From Cellulophaga omnivescoria (GTDB lineage Bacteria; Bacteroidota; Bacteroidia; Flavobacteriales; Flavobacteriaceae): a DNA stretch of 64,000 bases. The position numbers and the translations under genes were made by a program. This document shows, one piece after another, positions 15,579 through 24,710 of the stretch. How positions within the stretch are numbered: position 1 is the stretch's first letter; each line of letters opens with the position of its first letter. The notes beneath the pieces were generated by a model. It was not told the DNA's origin and did not search any database. It saw only the letters and a list, made by a program, of their open reading frames with translations. The stretch lies in the NCBI RefSeq assembly GCF_001999725.1, contig NZ_MDDP01000001.1, positions 62,001 through 126,000 on the forward strand. The letters run 5' to 3'.

Positions 15579-18431
15579 TTATTTACTCAAGTACATTTTG
15601 CGTCTGGCGTATAAATTATAAAAGTCATCATCTTTTAAACTATCAATAAACAAAATACTTTCTCCCGTACTCTTCATTTCTGGGCCTAAATTTTTGTTTA
15701 CATTAGGAAATTTATTAAAAGAAAATACGGGTTGTTTAATTGCAAAACCTTCTAACTGAGGATTAAAATTAAAGTCTTTAACTTTTTTCTCTCCTAACAT
15801 TACCTTAGTTGCATAATTTACATATGGCTCCTTGTATGCTTTTGCTATAAAAGGTACCGTTCTAGAAGCTCTTGGGTTTGCTTCTATAATGTAAACCATA
15901 TCATCTTTAATGGCAAACTGTATATTTATTAAACCTACAGTATTTAATGCCAGAGCTATTTTTTTAGTATGATCTTTAATTTGCTGCATTACAAATTCTC
16001 CTAAGTTAAAAGGAGGCAATGTTGCGTTAGAATCACCAGAGTGAACACCACAAGGCTCTATATGCTCCATAATACCAATTATGTAAACATCTTCTCCGTC
16101 ACAAATTGCATCTGCTTCTGCCTCTATTGCACCATCTAAATAATGATCTAATAATAATTTGTTATTAGGTATTTTACGTAATAAGTCTACAACGTGCTCT
16201 TCTAGTTCTTGCTTGTTAATTACAATTTTCATCCCTTGCCCTCCCAATACATAAGAAGGTCTAACTAACAAAGGAAAATCTAACTCATCTGCAAGTGTTA
16301 ATGCCTCATCTGCAGTTTCTGCGATACCGTATTTAGGAAAAGGTATATTATTTTCTAACAACATTTTAGAAAAGTTACCTCTGTCCTCTGCTAAATCTAG
16401 AGACTCAAAACTAGTTCCTATAATTTTTATGCCGTATTTAGATAGTTTTTCGGCAAGTTTTAAAGCTGTTTGCCCACCAAGCTGTACAATTACACCTTCT
16501 GGTTTTTCATGCTGAATAATATCATAAATATGTTCCCAGAAAACAGGTTCAAAATATAATTTATCTGCTGTATCAAAATCGGTAGATACCGTTTCTGGGT
16601 TACAGTTAATCATAATAGTTTCATAACCACATTCTGCAGCTGCTAAAACTCCGTGTACACAACAATAATCAAACTCAATACCTTGTCCTATTCTATTTGG
16701 TCCAGAACCTAGTACAACAATTTTCTTTTTATCGGTTACAACACTATCATTTTGCACATAACGTTTACCGTCTGCTGTTTCTATTTCTGCTTCAAAAGTA
16801 GAATAGTAATACGGTGTCATTGCTTTAAATTCTGCTGCACAAGTATCTACCAATTTAAATACTCTATTTATGCCTTGTGCAGAACGTTTTTTATGCACTT
16901 CACTCTCGTAGCAGTCTAGCATATGAGCTATTTGTCTGTCTGCAAATCCTTTTTGCTTTGCCTCTAGTAACAACTCACGTGGTAAACTTTCTACTGTATA
17001 TTTAGAAATTTCTTTTTCAAGGTTGTGTAATTCTTCATACTGACGTAAGAACCACATATCTATTTTAGTTATCTCATGTATTCTACTTAACGGAATACCC
17101 AACTGTATGGCATCATAAATAACAAAAACTCTATCCCAACTAGGTACAGTTAATTTTTGTATAATTTGGTCGTAATTAGTATACCCTTTACCATCTGCAC
17201 CTAAACCATTTCGTTTAATTTCTAAAGATTGTGTTGCTTTGTGCAGTGCTTCTTGAAAAGAACGGCCTATACCCATTACTTCTCCTACAGATTTCATTTG
17301 TAAGCCTAAAGTTCTATCAGAACCCTCAAATTTATCAAAATTCCAACGTGGTATTTTTACAATTACGTAGTCTAAAGTTGGCTCAAATAAAGCAGAAGTA
17401 GATTTTGTAATTTGGTTATCTAGTTCATCTAAATGGTAACCAATTGCTAATTTAGATGCAATTTTTGCTATTGGGTAACCTGTTGCTTTAGAAGCTAATG
17501 CAGAAGATCTAGATACCCTTGGGTTAATTTCTATGGCTATAATATCCTCTTTTTCATCTGGACTAACAGCAAACTGTACGTTACATCCACCGGCAAAATC
17601 TCCAATACTACGCATCATTTTAATTGCCATATCTCTCATTCTCTGAAAAGTAGAATCAGAAAGTGTCATAGCAGGTGCAACTGTTATACTATCTCCTGTA
17701 TGTATCCCCATTGGATCCATATTTTCAATAGTACAAATAATTACAACATTATCATTTTTATCTCTTAAAAGCTCCAATTCATACTCTTTCCAACCTAGTA
17801 AAGCTTTATCAATCATTACTTCATGTATAGGAGAAATTTCTAAACCTCTACTAAGTAATTCATCAAAATCTTCTGGCTTATAAACAATAGAAGCTCCTGC
17901 CCCACCCAAAGTGTAAGATGCTCTAATTACAAGCGGAAAACCAAATTCTTGTGCAATTTCTTTACCCTTTAAAAAAGATGTTGCTGTTGCTTGTGGCGCC
18001 ATACCAACACCAATTTTAAGCATTAGCTCTCTAAACTTTTCACGGTCTTCAGTAATATTAATAGCGTCTATATCTACACCAATAATTTCTACATTAAAAT
18101 CTTCCCAAATTCCTTTTTCATCAGCTTCTATACAAAGGTTTAATGCTGTTTGCCCACCCATTGTTGGCAATACTGCATCTATATTAGGATGCTTTTTTAA
18201 AATTTCTATAATAGATTTGGTAGTTAATGGCTTTAAGTAAATATGATCCGCCATTGAAGGATCTGTCATAATTGTAGCAGGGTTGCTATTAATTAAGATT
18301 GTTTCAATTCCATCTTCACGTAAAGAGCGTAGTGCTTGTGATCCAGAGTAATCAAACTCACACGCTTGCCCTATAACTATTGGTCCAGAACCTATTATTA
18401 AAATAGATTTAATGTCTTCTCTTTTTGGCAT
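15579..18431 (-). CDS. carB: Carbamoyl-phosphate synthase large subunit
   Basis: The 950-residue protein has the duplicated ATP-grasp synthetase halves of CarB: the first starts SILIIGSGPIVIGQACEFDYSG and the second IVVLGSGPNRIGQGIEFDYC. It makes carbamoyl phosphate for pyrimidines and arginine using ammonia from the glutaminase subunit CarA, which is not in the window. It is about 120 residues shorter than E. coli CarB (1073) because the C-terminal MGS-like allosteric domain is absent; the protein ends soon after the second ATP-grasp unit. The gene lies downstream of rpmH but is separated from it by a terminator. Confidence 0.97.
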   Translation of the reverse strand: MPKREDIKSILIIGSGPIVIGQACEFDYSGSQALRSLREDGIETILINSNPATIMTDPSMADHIYLKPLTTKSIIEILKKHPNIDAVLPTMGGQTALNLCIEADEKGIWEDFNVEIIGVDIDAINITEDREKFRELMLKIGVGMAPQATATSFLKGKEIAQEFGFPLVIRASYTLGGAGASIVYKPEDFDELLSRGLEISPIHEVMIDKALLGWKEYELELLRDKNDNVVIICTIENMDPMGIHTGDSITVAPAMTLSDSTFQRMRDMAIKMMRSIGDFAGGCNVQFAVSPDEKEDIIAIEINPRVSRSSALASKATGYPIAKIASKLAIGYHLDELDNQITKSTSALFEPTLDYVIVKIPRWNFDKFEGSDRTLGLQMKSVGEVMGIGRSFQEALHKATQSLEIKRNGLGADGKGYTNYDQIIQKLTVPSWDRVFVIYDAIQLGIPLSRIHEITKIDMWFLRQYEELHNLEKEISKYTVESLPRELLLEAKQKGFADRQIAHMLDCYESEVHKKRSAQGINRVFKLVDTCAAEFKAMTPYYYSTFEAEIETADGKRYVQNDSVVTDKKKIVVLGSGPNRIGQGIEFDYCCVHGVLAAAECGYETIMINCNPETVSTDFDTADKLYFEPVFWEHIYDIIQHEKPEGVIVQLGGQTALKLAEKLSKYGIKIIGTSFESLDLAEDRGNFSKMLLENNIPFPKYGIAETADEALTLADELDFPLLVRPSYVLGGQGMKIVINKQELEEHVVDLLRKIPNNKLLLDHYLDGAIEAEADAICDGEDVYIIGIMEHIEPCGVHSGDSNATLPPFNLGEFVMQQIKDHTKKIALALNTVGLINIQFAIKDDMVYIIEANPRASRTVPFIAKAYKEPYVNYATKVMLGEKKVKDFNFNPQLEGFAIKQPVFSFNKFPNVNKNLGPEMKSTGESILFIDSLKDDDFYNLYARRKMYLSK

Positions 18432-18492
18432 TATAACTAATTTTTACTGTGTTGGGTGTAATTTAAAATTGTTTTTTTGCTACGGTATAGTC

Positions 18493-18527
18493 AAAAAAAA
18501 GGTGTTACTTTAAAAAAGTAACACCTT
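18493..18527 (-). terminator. Terminator of rpmH
   Basis: A 13-nt stem (18499-18511 with 18515-18527) is followed on the minus strand by a run of eight T residues. It separates rpmH from carB. Confidence 0.85.
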
Positions 18528-18552
18528 AATTATTTTATGATAAATATAATCA

Positions 18553-18714
18553 TTATTTTTTATGTCTCAATTCAGAAGATACAGTAAGTTTTTTTCTTCC
18601 TTTAGCTCTTCTTCTAGCTAGAACTTTTCTTCCGTTTACAGAAGCCATACGCTCTCTAAAACCGTGTTTGTTCTTTCTTTTTCTTTTTGATGGTTGAAAC
18701 GTTCTTTTGCTCAT
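18553..18714 (-). CDS. rpmH: 50S ribosomal protein L34
   Basis: A 53-codon frame encodes a very basic protein beginning [20 protein letters not shown] and containing [20 protein letters not shown], the signature of L34. The stop codon is at 18553-18555. The protein binds 23S rRNA in the large subunit. Length is typical, slightly extended at the C-terminus ([10 protein letters not shown]), as in other Bacteroidota. It has its own strong promoter and terminator. It is not beside rnpA or dnaA, the usual neighbours in many other bacteria. Confidence 0.97.
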   Translation of the reverse strand: MSKRTFQPSKRKRKNKHGFRERMASVNGRKVLARRRAKGRKKLTVSSELRHKK

Positions 18715-18783
18715 CTTAGAATATCTTTATAATAATATAATGTAAAAATCTTAACTTTAATTTAGCCCCTGAAAAGCTGGGCG

Positions 18784-18814
18784 CAAATATACAAAGAGTT
18801 TTTTCAATAGCAAA
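18784..18814 (-). promoter_or_regulatory. Bacteroidota-type promoter of rpmH
   Basis: On the minus strand TTTG (18811-18814) is followed by 19 bases and then TATATTTG (18784-18791), an excellent match to the TTG / TAnnTTTG promoter. The transcript would start near 18777, leaving a leader of about 60 bases. Confidence 0.75.
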
Positions 18815-18847
18815 CCTAATTAATAAAATATTTTAGTTTGTTTTTAG

Positions 18848-18855
18848 TACTTTTG
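18848..18855 (+). promoter_or_regulatory. Promoter -7 element upstream of the DUF6263-like gene
   Basis: TACTTTTG fits TAnnTTTG and lies 29 bases before the start codon. No TTG is found at the expected -33 distance. Confidence 0.45.
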
Positions 18856-18884
18856 CGCTTGCTAATTTATAACACTATTTTTAA

Positions 18885-19772
18885 ATGAAAAAATTATTCT
18901 TCCTTGCCTCGGTTTTACTGTGCTTAACAAGCGTTAATGCACAAACTAAATTAGAGTACAAACTTTCTGTTGGCGATATTTTTATTGTGCAACAAAATGC
19001 AAAACAAGTCATTACTCAAGAAATGCAAGGTATGTCTCATGAGCTTACTAACGATATTACGGGTGAGTATAAAATGAAAGTTATAGAAAAAAAAGATGGT
19101 GCTTACAGCATAGAAATGTCTTTTACAGACCTAAATATGAAAATGACATCTAACCTACAAGGTGTATTAATGGACATTAAAGCTAAAGAAGTAAAAGAAG
19201 GAGATATGCAATCTAAAATGTTTAATTCTATTTTAAACATTCCTGTAAAAATTACTTTAGCTGCTAATGGTAATATTACAAATGTAGATGGCGGAGAAAA
19301 CTTAATTAATAAAATGATGGATGCATCTGGCATTACAGATGAAACTACTTTAGCTACTATTAAAACATCTCTAGCTAAAGAATATGGTACAGAAGGTTTA
19401 GCTAATAGCTTTAAGCAAATGACATACATTTACCCTAACGCAGCAAATAAAGTTGCTGTTGGTGATACTTGGGAAAATGAATATACTGGAAAACTAAACA
19501 CAAAAAACAAATGGACCTTAGAGGCACAAGATGCTAACACTACCACGCTAAGCTGTACTGCAGATGTAGTAATGACAGTTAAAGATGCTAATGCCAATAT
19601 GGATTTAACAGGTACCCAAACTACTAAAGCAGTAGCTAATGCTAAAACTGGCTTTATTACAAGTATGGAAGTTACTGGTAGCTCTACAGGAAACTCTACA
19701 GTGCCAATGCTAGGAGATCAAAAAATACCAACAAAAATTACATCAACAATTATTTACAAAACAATAGAATAA
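18885..19772 (+). CDS. DUF6263-like exported protein
   Basis: The 295-residue product has a clean signal peptide (1-19, ending VNAQ) and a mature part rich in beta strands: KLEYKLSVGDIFIVQQNAKQ at the start and GDTWENEYTGKL near 200. This is the pattern of DUF6263, a secreted Bacteroidota family without known function. There is no lipobox or catalytic motif. It is 7 bases before the next gene, so they are probably cotranscribed. TACTTTTG at 18848-18855 gives a matching -7 promoter element. Confidence 0.72.
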   Translation: MKKLFFLASVLLCLTSVNAQTKLEYKLSVGDIFIVQQNAKQVITQEMQGMSHELTNDITGEYKMKVIEKKDGAYSIEMSFTDLNMKMTSNLQGVLMDIKAKEVKEGDMQSKMFNSILNIPVKITLAANGNITNVDGGENLINKMMDASGITDETTLATIKTSLAKEYGTEGLANSFKQMTYIYPNAANKVAVGDTWENEYTGKLNTKNKWTLEAQDANTTTLSCTADVVMTVKDANANMDLTGTQTTKAVANAKTGFITSMEVTGSSTGNSTVPMLGDQKIPTKITSTIIYKTIE

Positions 19773-19779
19773 TAAAAAC

Positions 19780-20295
19780 ATGTTCAATAAAAATATTAAA
19801 ATAGGTGTAGCAGCCTTAATAATAGCATACGCAGTTTATCAATTTGTAGAAGGTAATATAGGTAATGGCATTGCCCTTATTTTATTATCACTAGTTTTTG
19901 TTTTTCTTTATTACAGAAACGAAATTATTTTACTTGCTTTTTTAAGAATGCGAAAGCAAGACCTTGCTGGAACTCAGAAATGGTTAACTAAAATTAAAAA
20001 TCCAGAGGGTGCATTAACCGTTAAGCAACAAGGTTACTACAATTACTTGCACGGTATTATCTTTTCTCAGACAAACTTAACTCAGTCTGAAAAATACTTT
20101 AAAAAAGCTTTAAAATTAGGCTTAACAATGGATTATGATGTTGCTATGGCTAAATTAAGCTTAGCTGGTATTGCAATGCAGAAAAGACGTAAAAGAGAAG
20201 CTACAATGCTTTTAAACGAAGCTAAAAAATTAGACAAACAGGGTATGCTTGCCGATCAGATAAAAATGATGAAGCAACAAATGAAGAAAATCTAA
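19780..20295 (+). CDS. Membrane protein with TPR-like tail
   Basis: This 171-residue protein starts with two adjoining membrane segments (about 8-25 and 27-48), then a helical domain (about 60-165) with spacing typical of tetratricopeptide repeats, for example AEKYFKKALKLGL-like and AKLSLAGIAMQKRRKREA segments, and a basic Met/Lys-rich end. The N-terminus resembles DUF2892-type short membrane hairpins. It probably displays a small TPR scaffold on the cytoplasmic face. The function is unknown, and it follows the DUF6263-like gene at 7 bases. Confidence 0.7.
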   Translation: MFNKNIKIGVAALIIAYAVYQFVEGNIGNGIALILLSLVFVFLYYRNEIILLAFLRMRKQDLAGTQKWLTKIKNPEGALTVKQQGYYNYLHGIIFSQTNLTQSEKYFKKALKLGLTMDYDVAMAKLSLAGIAMQKRRKREATMLLNEAKKLDKQGMLADQIKMMKQQMKKI

Positions 20296-20316
20296 TTTAC
20301 TTAAAAATATATATTT

Positions 20317-20352
20317 AAAAAGCCCTTTAAAATAAGTTTAAAGGGCTTTTTA
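20317..20352. terminator. Bidirectional terminator
   Basis: A 12-13 nt stem (AAAAGCCCTTTAA with TTAAAGGGCTTTT) flanked by A- and T-tracts lies between converging genes and can serve both strands. Confidence 0.85.
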
Positions 20353-20369
20353 AATTTTACTAATAAAGT

Positions 20370-21311
20370 TTAATCTACTTTATAATATCCTTTATTAGGG
20401 ATTTCTATAGTGTATTTTTTTCTAGAGTTGTTATTTAAATGCGGCTCTCGTAACCAAGGATTGTGTCTTTTTAAAATTTTGTAGTTAATCTCATACTCAT
20501 TAGCAAAATCTGCAAAATTAGCTACAGGTACATCCAAATCTACCGTAAAACTAGGCACTGCCTTGTACATATCTTCTTCAGAAATTTCAAAACCATATTT
20601 TTCTGGAGCAGATAATATTTCTTTTATTGCCATAATTCTAAACAAATATCTTCCTGTCTCCTGCCCCAATAATAAATCGTAATAAGAGTTTACTTTTTGT
20701 TGTGTTAAATATTTATTTATTGCACCAGCACCAGCATTGTATGAAGCCGCAGCTAATGTCCAATTTCCAAATTTTTCCTTATACTTTTTTAAGTACCTAC
20801 AAGCAACTTCTGTAGATTTTTGTATATGGTAACGCTCATCTACATTATCATTTACCTCTAAACCATATTCTCTACCTGTAGCTCTCATAATTTGCCAAAA
20901 ACCTGTTGCACCTGCTGGTGAAACTACATTTTGTAAACCGCTTTCTGCTACTGCTAAATATTTAAAATCATCTGGAACTCCGTTTTTTGCTAAAATTGGC
21001 TCAATAATAGGGAAGTATTTATGTGCTCTTTTCATTAATAACAAAGCATTGGACTGCCAATAAGTATTTACTAAAAACTCACGATCTATGCGCTCCATTA
21101 CTTCCGGATCTGTTAGCGGAACCGCTTCTCCTGCAAAATTTAAATCTTCTGGTATATCTATAGACGTAATTTTATAAGCGTTTTCTGGAGACACTTCCTG
21201 TGCATTTTCTTCTTCTTGTGGTACAACAGCACTACTTTGTACCGCAAACATTAAAGCGCCGGCTACAAACACTACTCCAAAAAACATCAATATTTTTTTT
21301 ACTAATTTCAT
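20370..21311 (-). CDS. Lytic transglycosylase, MltD-like SLT domain
   Basis: The 313-residue protein has an N-terminal membrane/signal segment (about 5-28) and an SLT goose-lysozyme-like domain (about 100-230). The catalytic Glu lies in YLAVAESGLQNVVSP, followed by GATGFWQIMRATGREYGL and AAASYNAGAGAINKYL, the classic family-1 motifs. It cleaves glycan strands of peptidoglycan to 1,6-anhydromuropeptides. Unlike E. coli MltD it has no LysM repeats. The segment near 255-313 is unassigned. It is transcribed alone. Confidence 0.92.
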   Translation of the reverse strand: MKLVKKILMFFGVVFVAGALMFAVQSSAVVPQEEENAQEVSPENAYKITSIDIPEDLNFAGEAVPLTDPEVMERIDREFLVNTYWQSNALLLMKRAHKYFPIIEPILAKNGVPDDFKYLAVAESGLQNVVSPAGATGFWQIMRATGREYGLEVNDNVDERYHIQKSTEVACRYLKKYKEKFGNWTLAAASYNAGAGAINKYLTQQKVNSYYDLLLGQETGRYLFRIMAIKEILSAPEKYGFEISEEDMYKAVPSFTVDLDVPVANFADFANEYEINYKILKRHNPWLREPHLNNNSRKKYTIEIPNKGYYKVD

Positions 21312-21366
21312 CTTCTATCTATTTCTTTATAATTCAATTGTTATCAAAGATATTAAATACCTTAAT

Positions 21367-22017
21367 CTATTCTAAAATTATTTGTGGCAAATGCTCATTA
21401 AACCATTTAAATCTATTTATTATCATAATATGAGTTCCGTTTGGTACTGTAATACAGTTTTTTATATGTTTAATTGGAAAAACGGGGTCTTTATCTCCGT
21501 GAATATGTACTAAATTAGGATCACATTTATCTTGGTTCCAATTAATTATTTGCTCTAAGGACCAATCTATATAATACTTATCATTAACAGATAAATACTC
21601 TTCATACAACTCTAAACGTTTGGTTACTGTTTCTCCAAAAGCGTACTTGGCCAAAACCTCTATATTAGTTACTAAACCTGTTGGCAGTAACTTGTATGCT
21701 TTAGTATATTTTGCCAAACGCATGCGCCTAGGTAACTCATATTTAGATTTTACGCTAGATATTATTATAACTTTCTTAATATTAATATGTTTAGCCATTT
21801 CCTGAACTAAAACACCTCCAAAAGATACACCTATTAATACAACGTTAGGTTTTGTAATTTTAGTACACATTTGTAAGGCATACTCCTCTAAACTCATCCC
21901 CTTACTAGGAACAAACCAAGAGAGTAAATGCAGATTAAATTTATCTTCTGGTAGTTTTATATTTTTAAATATAGACGGATTAGCCGCCATACCTGGCATT
22001 AAGTAAACATTAAGCAT
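21367..22017 (-). CDS. Alpha/beta hydrolase
   Basis: A compact 216-residue hydrolase with the nucleophile elbow GVSFGGV (Ser near residue 74), a likely acid in IHGDKDPVFPI and His in VPNGTHIMI near the end. There is no signal peptide and almost no lid insertion. The oxyanion region is near LMPGMAANP at the N-terminus. The substrate cannot be read from the sequence; proteins of this size act on small esters or thioesters. It is 55 bases upstream of the lytic transglycosylase gene on the same strand. Confidence 0.8.
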   Translation of the reverse strand: MLNVYLMPGMAANPSIFKNIKLPEDKFNLHLLSWFVPSKGMSLEEYALQMCTKITKPNVVLIGVSFGGVLVQEMAKHINIKKVIIISSVKSKYELPRRMRLAKYTKAYKLLPTGLVTNIEVLAKYAFGETVTKRLELYEEYLSVNDKYYIDWSLEQIINWNQDKCDPNLVHIHGDKDPVFPIKHIKNCITVPNGTHIMIINRFKWFNEHLPQIILE

Positions 22018-22123
22018 ATATTAGAGCAACTAAATCTTTAGTAAATTGAAAACTAGGTTTTTACGTAAATTTAACGTAACTTTGTTAGGTTGTCATCATT
22101 TTATTTTTTAAAAAAAGATATGA

Positions 22124-22152
22124 TTTGACGATACTAAATATCGTTATTTTGG
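22124..22152 (+). promoter_or_regulatory. Candidate promoter with palindromic operator-like spacer
   Basis: TTTG at 22124-22127 and a near-consensus TATTTTGG at 22145-22152 are 17 bases apart. The spacer is an inverted repeat, ACGATA-CTAAA-TATCGT (22128-22144). Its position between the two promoter elements is where a repressor would block RNA polymerase. A better-scoring TAACTTTG lies upstream at 22077-22084. Confidence 0.4.
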
Positions 22153-22198
22153 AACACAATAGCGCATATTTTAACTTCAATTTAAAACCATATACTAT

Positions 22199-22495
22199 AT
22201 GAATGCAGTAGAAATTAAGGACAATAGTTTTTTACGCCAGTATGAAACTAGAGTTAATGGGCATTTGGCCAAATTAGAATACTCATCACAAGAACGTAAG
22301 GTGTTTTTAACAAAACTAATTATTCCTGAAGAAATAATTGAAACGGAATTTAAAGAAGACTTTATTAAGGCTGTTTTAAGTGATATTCAAGAAAAAAATA
22401 TGCGAGTAGTACCTACTAGCCCAGATGTTGCTAGTTTTTTAAGAAAAAATAAAAGACTCTACAAAGAAATGTTACCTATTGGTATACGTATCTAA
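22199..22495 (+). CDS. Small GNAT-like N-acetyltransferase (YjdJ type)
   Basis: The 98-residue protein fits the short GNAT family of YjdJ-like proteins: strands near 18-45 with a LEYSSQERKVFLTKLIIP stretch, then a helix and the C-terminal block NMRVVPTSPDVASFLRKNKR, which corresponds to the usual P-x-C/S-P-x-V-x-x-x-x-x-x-x-H/N pattern. These minimal domains bind acetyl-CoA; substrates are unknown. It is transcribed alone from a leader with a promoter carrying a palindromic spacer, and ends in a strong terminator. Confidence 0.78.
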   Translation: MNAVEIKDNSFLRQYETRVNGHLAKLEYSSQERKVFLTKLIIPEEIIETEFKEDFIKAVLSDIQEKNMRVVPTSPDVASFLRKNKRLYKEMLPIGIRI

Positions 22496-22501
22496 AAAAA
22501 T

Positions 22502-22547
22502 AAAAAAGGTGCTTTAAAAGTTGTTCTACTTTAAAGCACCTTTTTAC
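22502..22547. terminator. Bidirectional terminator
   Basis: A 15-nt stem (AAAAGGTGCTTTAAA with TTTAAAGCACCTTTT) and 12-base loop has an A-tract on the left and a T-tract on the right, ending both the GNAT gene and mtaB. Confidence 0.85.
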
Positions 22548-22585
22548 TTCTTATCTTATAGTAGCTAATAGCTTAACGTGTTTTA

Positions 22586-23914
22586 CTAAACTGTAGCTTC
22601 TGTTTTTACAAAATTAAAACGTACTAAACCGTCTTCGTCAATTTCTGTAAGCTGTACTGTATGTAACGTATTTATAAGTTCTGGATTCCAAGGCGCTTTT
22701 ACTTTTACATAATTTTCTGTAAAACCATTAATATAACCTTCTTTGTTTTCACTTTCAAACAAAACGGTTCTGGTGCTGCCAAGCTGACTTTCATAAAAGG
22801 CTCTACGTTTTTTAACAGATAAACCCCTTAACATTTTACTACGCTTAGCCCTAACGTTTTTAGGCACAGCGTTTTCCATTTCTGCCGCCACTGTATTATC
22901 TCTTTCTGAATAAGTAAAAACGTGTAAATATGATATATCTAATTCATTTAAAAAATGATATGTTTCTAAAAAGTGTTCTTCTGTCTCGCCCGGAAAACCA
23001 ACTATAACATCTACACCAATACAAGCGTGCGGCATAACTTCTCTAATTTTAGCTACACGGTCTATGTACAAATTTGTTAAATACCTACGACGCATTAATT
23101 TTAAAATAGCATCACTACCACTCTGCAGCGGAATATGAAAATGCGGAACAAAAGAATTGCTTTTAGACACAAAATCTATAGTCTCATTCTTTAATAAATT
23201 TGGTTCTATTGAAGATATTCTAAGTCTATGTATACCGTTTACGGTATCTAAAGCTTTAACTAGATCCAAAAAAGTATGTTGGTGTTTTTTATTACCAAAC
23301 TCACCTTTACCATAATCGCCAATATTTACACCGGTAAGTACAATTTCTTTAATATTTTTTGCTGATATTTCTGCTGCATTTTTTAATACATTTTCTAATG
23401 TATCACTTCTAGAAATTCCTCTTGCTAAAGGTATTGTACAATAGGTACACTTATAATCACAACCATCTTGCACTTTTAAAAATGCACGTGTCCTATCTCC
23501 TATGGCGTAGCTACCTACATAAAAATCTGCATCTTCAATTTCACAAGAGTGTACTTCTCCAAAATCATTTTTAGACAAATCGTTTATGTAATCTGTAATT
23601 TTAAATTTTTCGGTAGCTCCTAAAACTAAATCTACACCATCTACAGCCGCTAACTCTTCTGGTTTTAATTGTGCGTAGCAACCAACTGCTGCCACAAATG
23701 CATCTGGATTCTTCTTTTGAGCTTGTTTTACAATAGATTTAAATCTTTTATCTGCATTTTCTGTTACAGAACACGTATTAATTACATACATATCCGCAGC
23801 TTCTGCAAAATCTACCCTATCAAAACCTTCATCTACAAAGCTACGTGCTATGGTAGAAGTTTCTGAAAAGTTTAGTTTACAACCTAGTGTGTAAAAAGCT
23901 ACTTTCTTCTTCAT
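22586..23914 (-). CDS. mtaB: tRNA (t6A37) methylthiotransferase MtaB
   Basis: The 442-residue protein has the three domains of methylthiotransferases. The N-terminal UPF0004 domain starts KVAFYTLGCKLNFSETS with the first cluster cysteine and carries the others in NTCSVTENADKRF and AVGCYAQ. The radical-SAM core has CDYKCTYCTIPLARG (CxxxCxxC) near 150. The end (about 370-440) matches a TRAM RNA-binding domain. The NTCSVT form and overall length indicate MtaB, which makes ms2t6A in tRNAs reading ANN codons, rather than MiaB or RimO. Confidence 0.93.
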   Translation of the reverse strand: MKKKVAFYTLGCKLNFSETSTIARSFVDEGFDRVDFAEAADMYVINTCSVTENADKRFKSIVKQAQKKNPDAFVAAVGCYAQLKPEELAAVDGVDLVLGATEKFKITDYINDLSKNDFGEVHSCEIEDADFYVGSYAIGDRTRAFLKVQDGCDYKCTYCTIPLARGISRSDTLENVLKNAAEISAKNIKEIVLTGVNIGDYGKGEFGNKKHQHTFLDLVKALDTVNGIHRLRISSIEPNLLKNETIDFVSKSNSFVPHFHIPLQSGSDAILKLMRRRYLTNLYIDRVAKIREVMPHACIGVDVIVGFPGETEEHFLETYHFLNELDISYLHVFTYSERDNTVAAEMENAVPKNVRAKRSKMLRGLSVKKRRAFYESQLGSTRTVLFESENKEGYINGFTENYVKVKAPWNPELINTLHTVQLTEIDEDGLVRFNFVKTEATV

Positions 23915-23947
23915 TATTAATTAATTACAGCATTTTTTATTGGGGTG

Positions 23948-23955
23948 CAAATATA
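23948..23955 (-). promoter_or_regulatory. Promoter -7 element of mtaB
   Basis: TATATTTG on the minus strand, identical to the rpmH -7 element, lies 34 bases before the mtaB start. A -33 TTG is not apparent. Confidence 0.4.
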
Positions 23956-23974
23956 CAAATTAGTTCTAGACCTA

Positions 23975-24622
23975 CTATGGTGCTAATCTTTCTATCTTCC
24001 AATTGTAATCTTCTTGCAACTCATATCTAATTCTATCATGCAACCTATTTGGTCTTCCTTGCCAAAACTCTACAGATACAGGTTTTACAATATATCCGCC
24101 CCAATGTTTTGGCCTTTCTATTTCTTTATTTTCATATTCTTCTTCCAAAGACTTTAATTTATCTTCTAAATATTCTCTAGAAGGTATAACCGTACTTTGG
24201 TTAGACACTATAGCTCCAAGCTTACTACCATCTGGCCTAGATTCAAAATAACCATCAGATAAATTCTCTGCTATTTTTTCTGCTTTTCCTTTAATAATAA
24301 CCTGTCTTTCTAAATTTGGCCAAAAAAAAGAAATACACATATTTGGATTATTTGCTATAGCCTTACCTTTTTCACTATTATAATTGGTGTAAAAGATAAA
24401 ACCTTCGTGCGTATATTTTTTAAGCAACACTACCCTACTTTTAGGAAAGCCATCTAAACCAATTGTAGAGATTGTCATTGCATTAGGTTCCTCTACACCA
24501 TCTGTAGCCTCTACCTCATAAAACCATTTTTGAAATAATTCTATTGGGTTATTAGTCAATTCGCTCTCTAAAAGTTCACTTTTTTGGTATGATTTTCTAT
24601 AGTTACCTAAATCCTTTTTCAT
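23975..24622 (-). CDS. pdxH: Pyridoxamine 5'-phosphate oxidase
   Basis: The 215-residue protein matches PdxH over its length. It opens with LGNYRKSYQKSELLE, contains PNAMTISTIGLDGFPKSRVV and GFIFYTNYNSEKGKAI (FMN phosphate contacts), and ends with VEFWQGRPNRLHDRIRYE and W-x-x-x-RLAP, the usual C-terminal dimer and substrate signature. It oxidises pyridoxine or pyridoxamine phosphate to pyridoxal 5'-phosphate with FMN and oxygen. It sits between mtaB and an EamA transporter gene, each in its own apparent unit. Confidence 0.97.
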   Translation of the reverse strand: MKKDLGNYRKSYQKSELLESELTNNPIELFQKWFYEVEATDGVEEPNAMTISTIGLDGFPKSRVVLLKKYTHEGFIFYTNYNSEKGKAIANNPNMCISFFWPNLERQVIIKGKAEKIAENLSDGYFESRPDGSKLGAIVSNQSTVIPSREYLEDKLKSLEEEYENKEIERPKHWGGYIVKPVSVEFWQGRPNRLHDRIRYELQEDYNWKIERLAP

Positions 24623-24710
24623 AGTGTAATTTCTAAATTTAAATTACAATAGCTATAGCACTTAAGGCGTATAACATTTATAATTTTATCACTACAAATT
24701 TAGCAATTAT

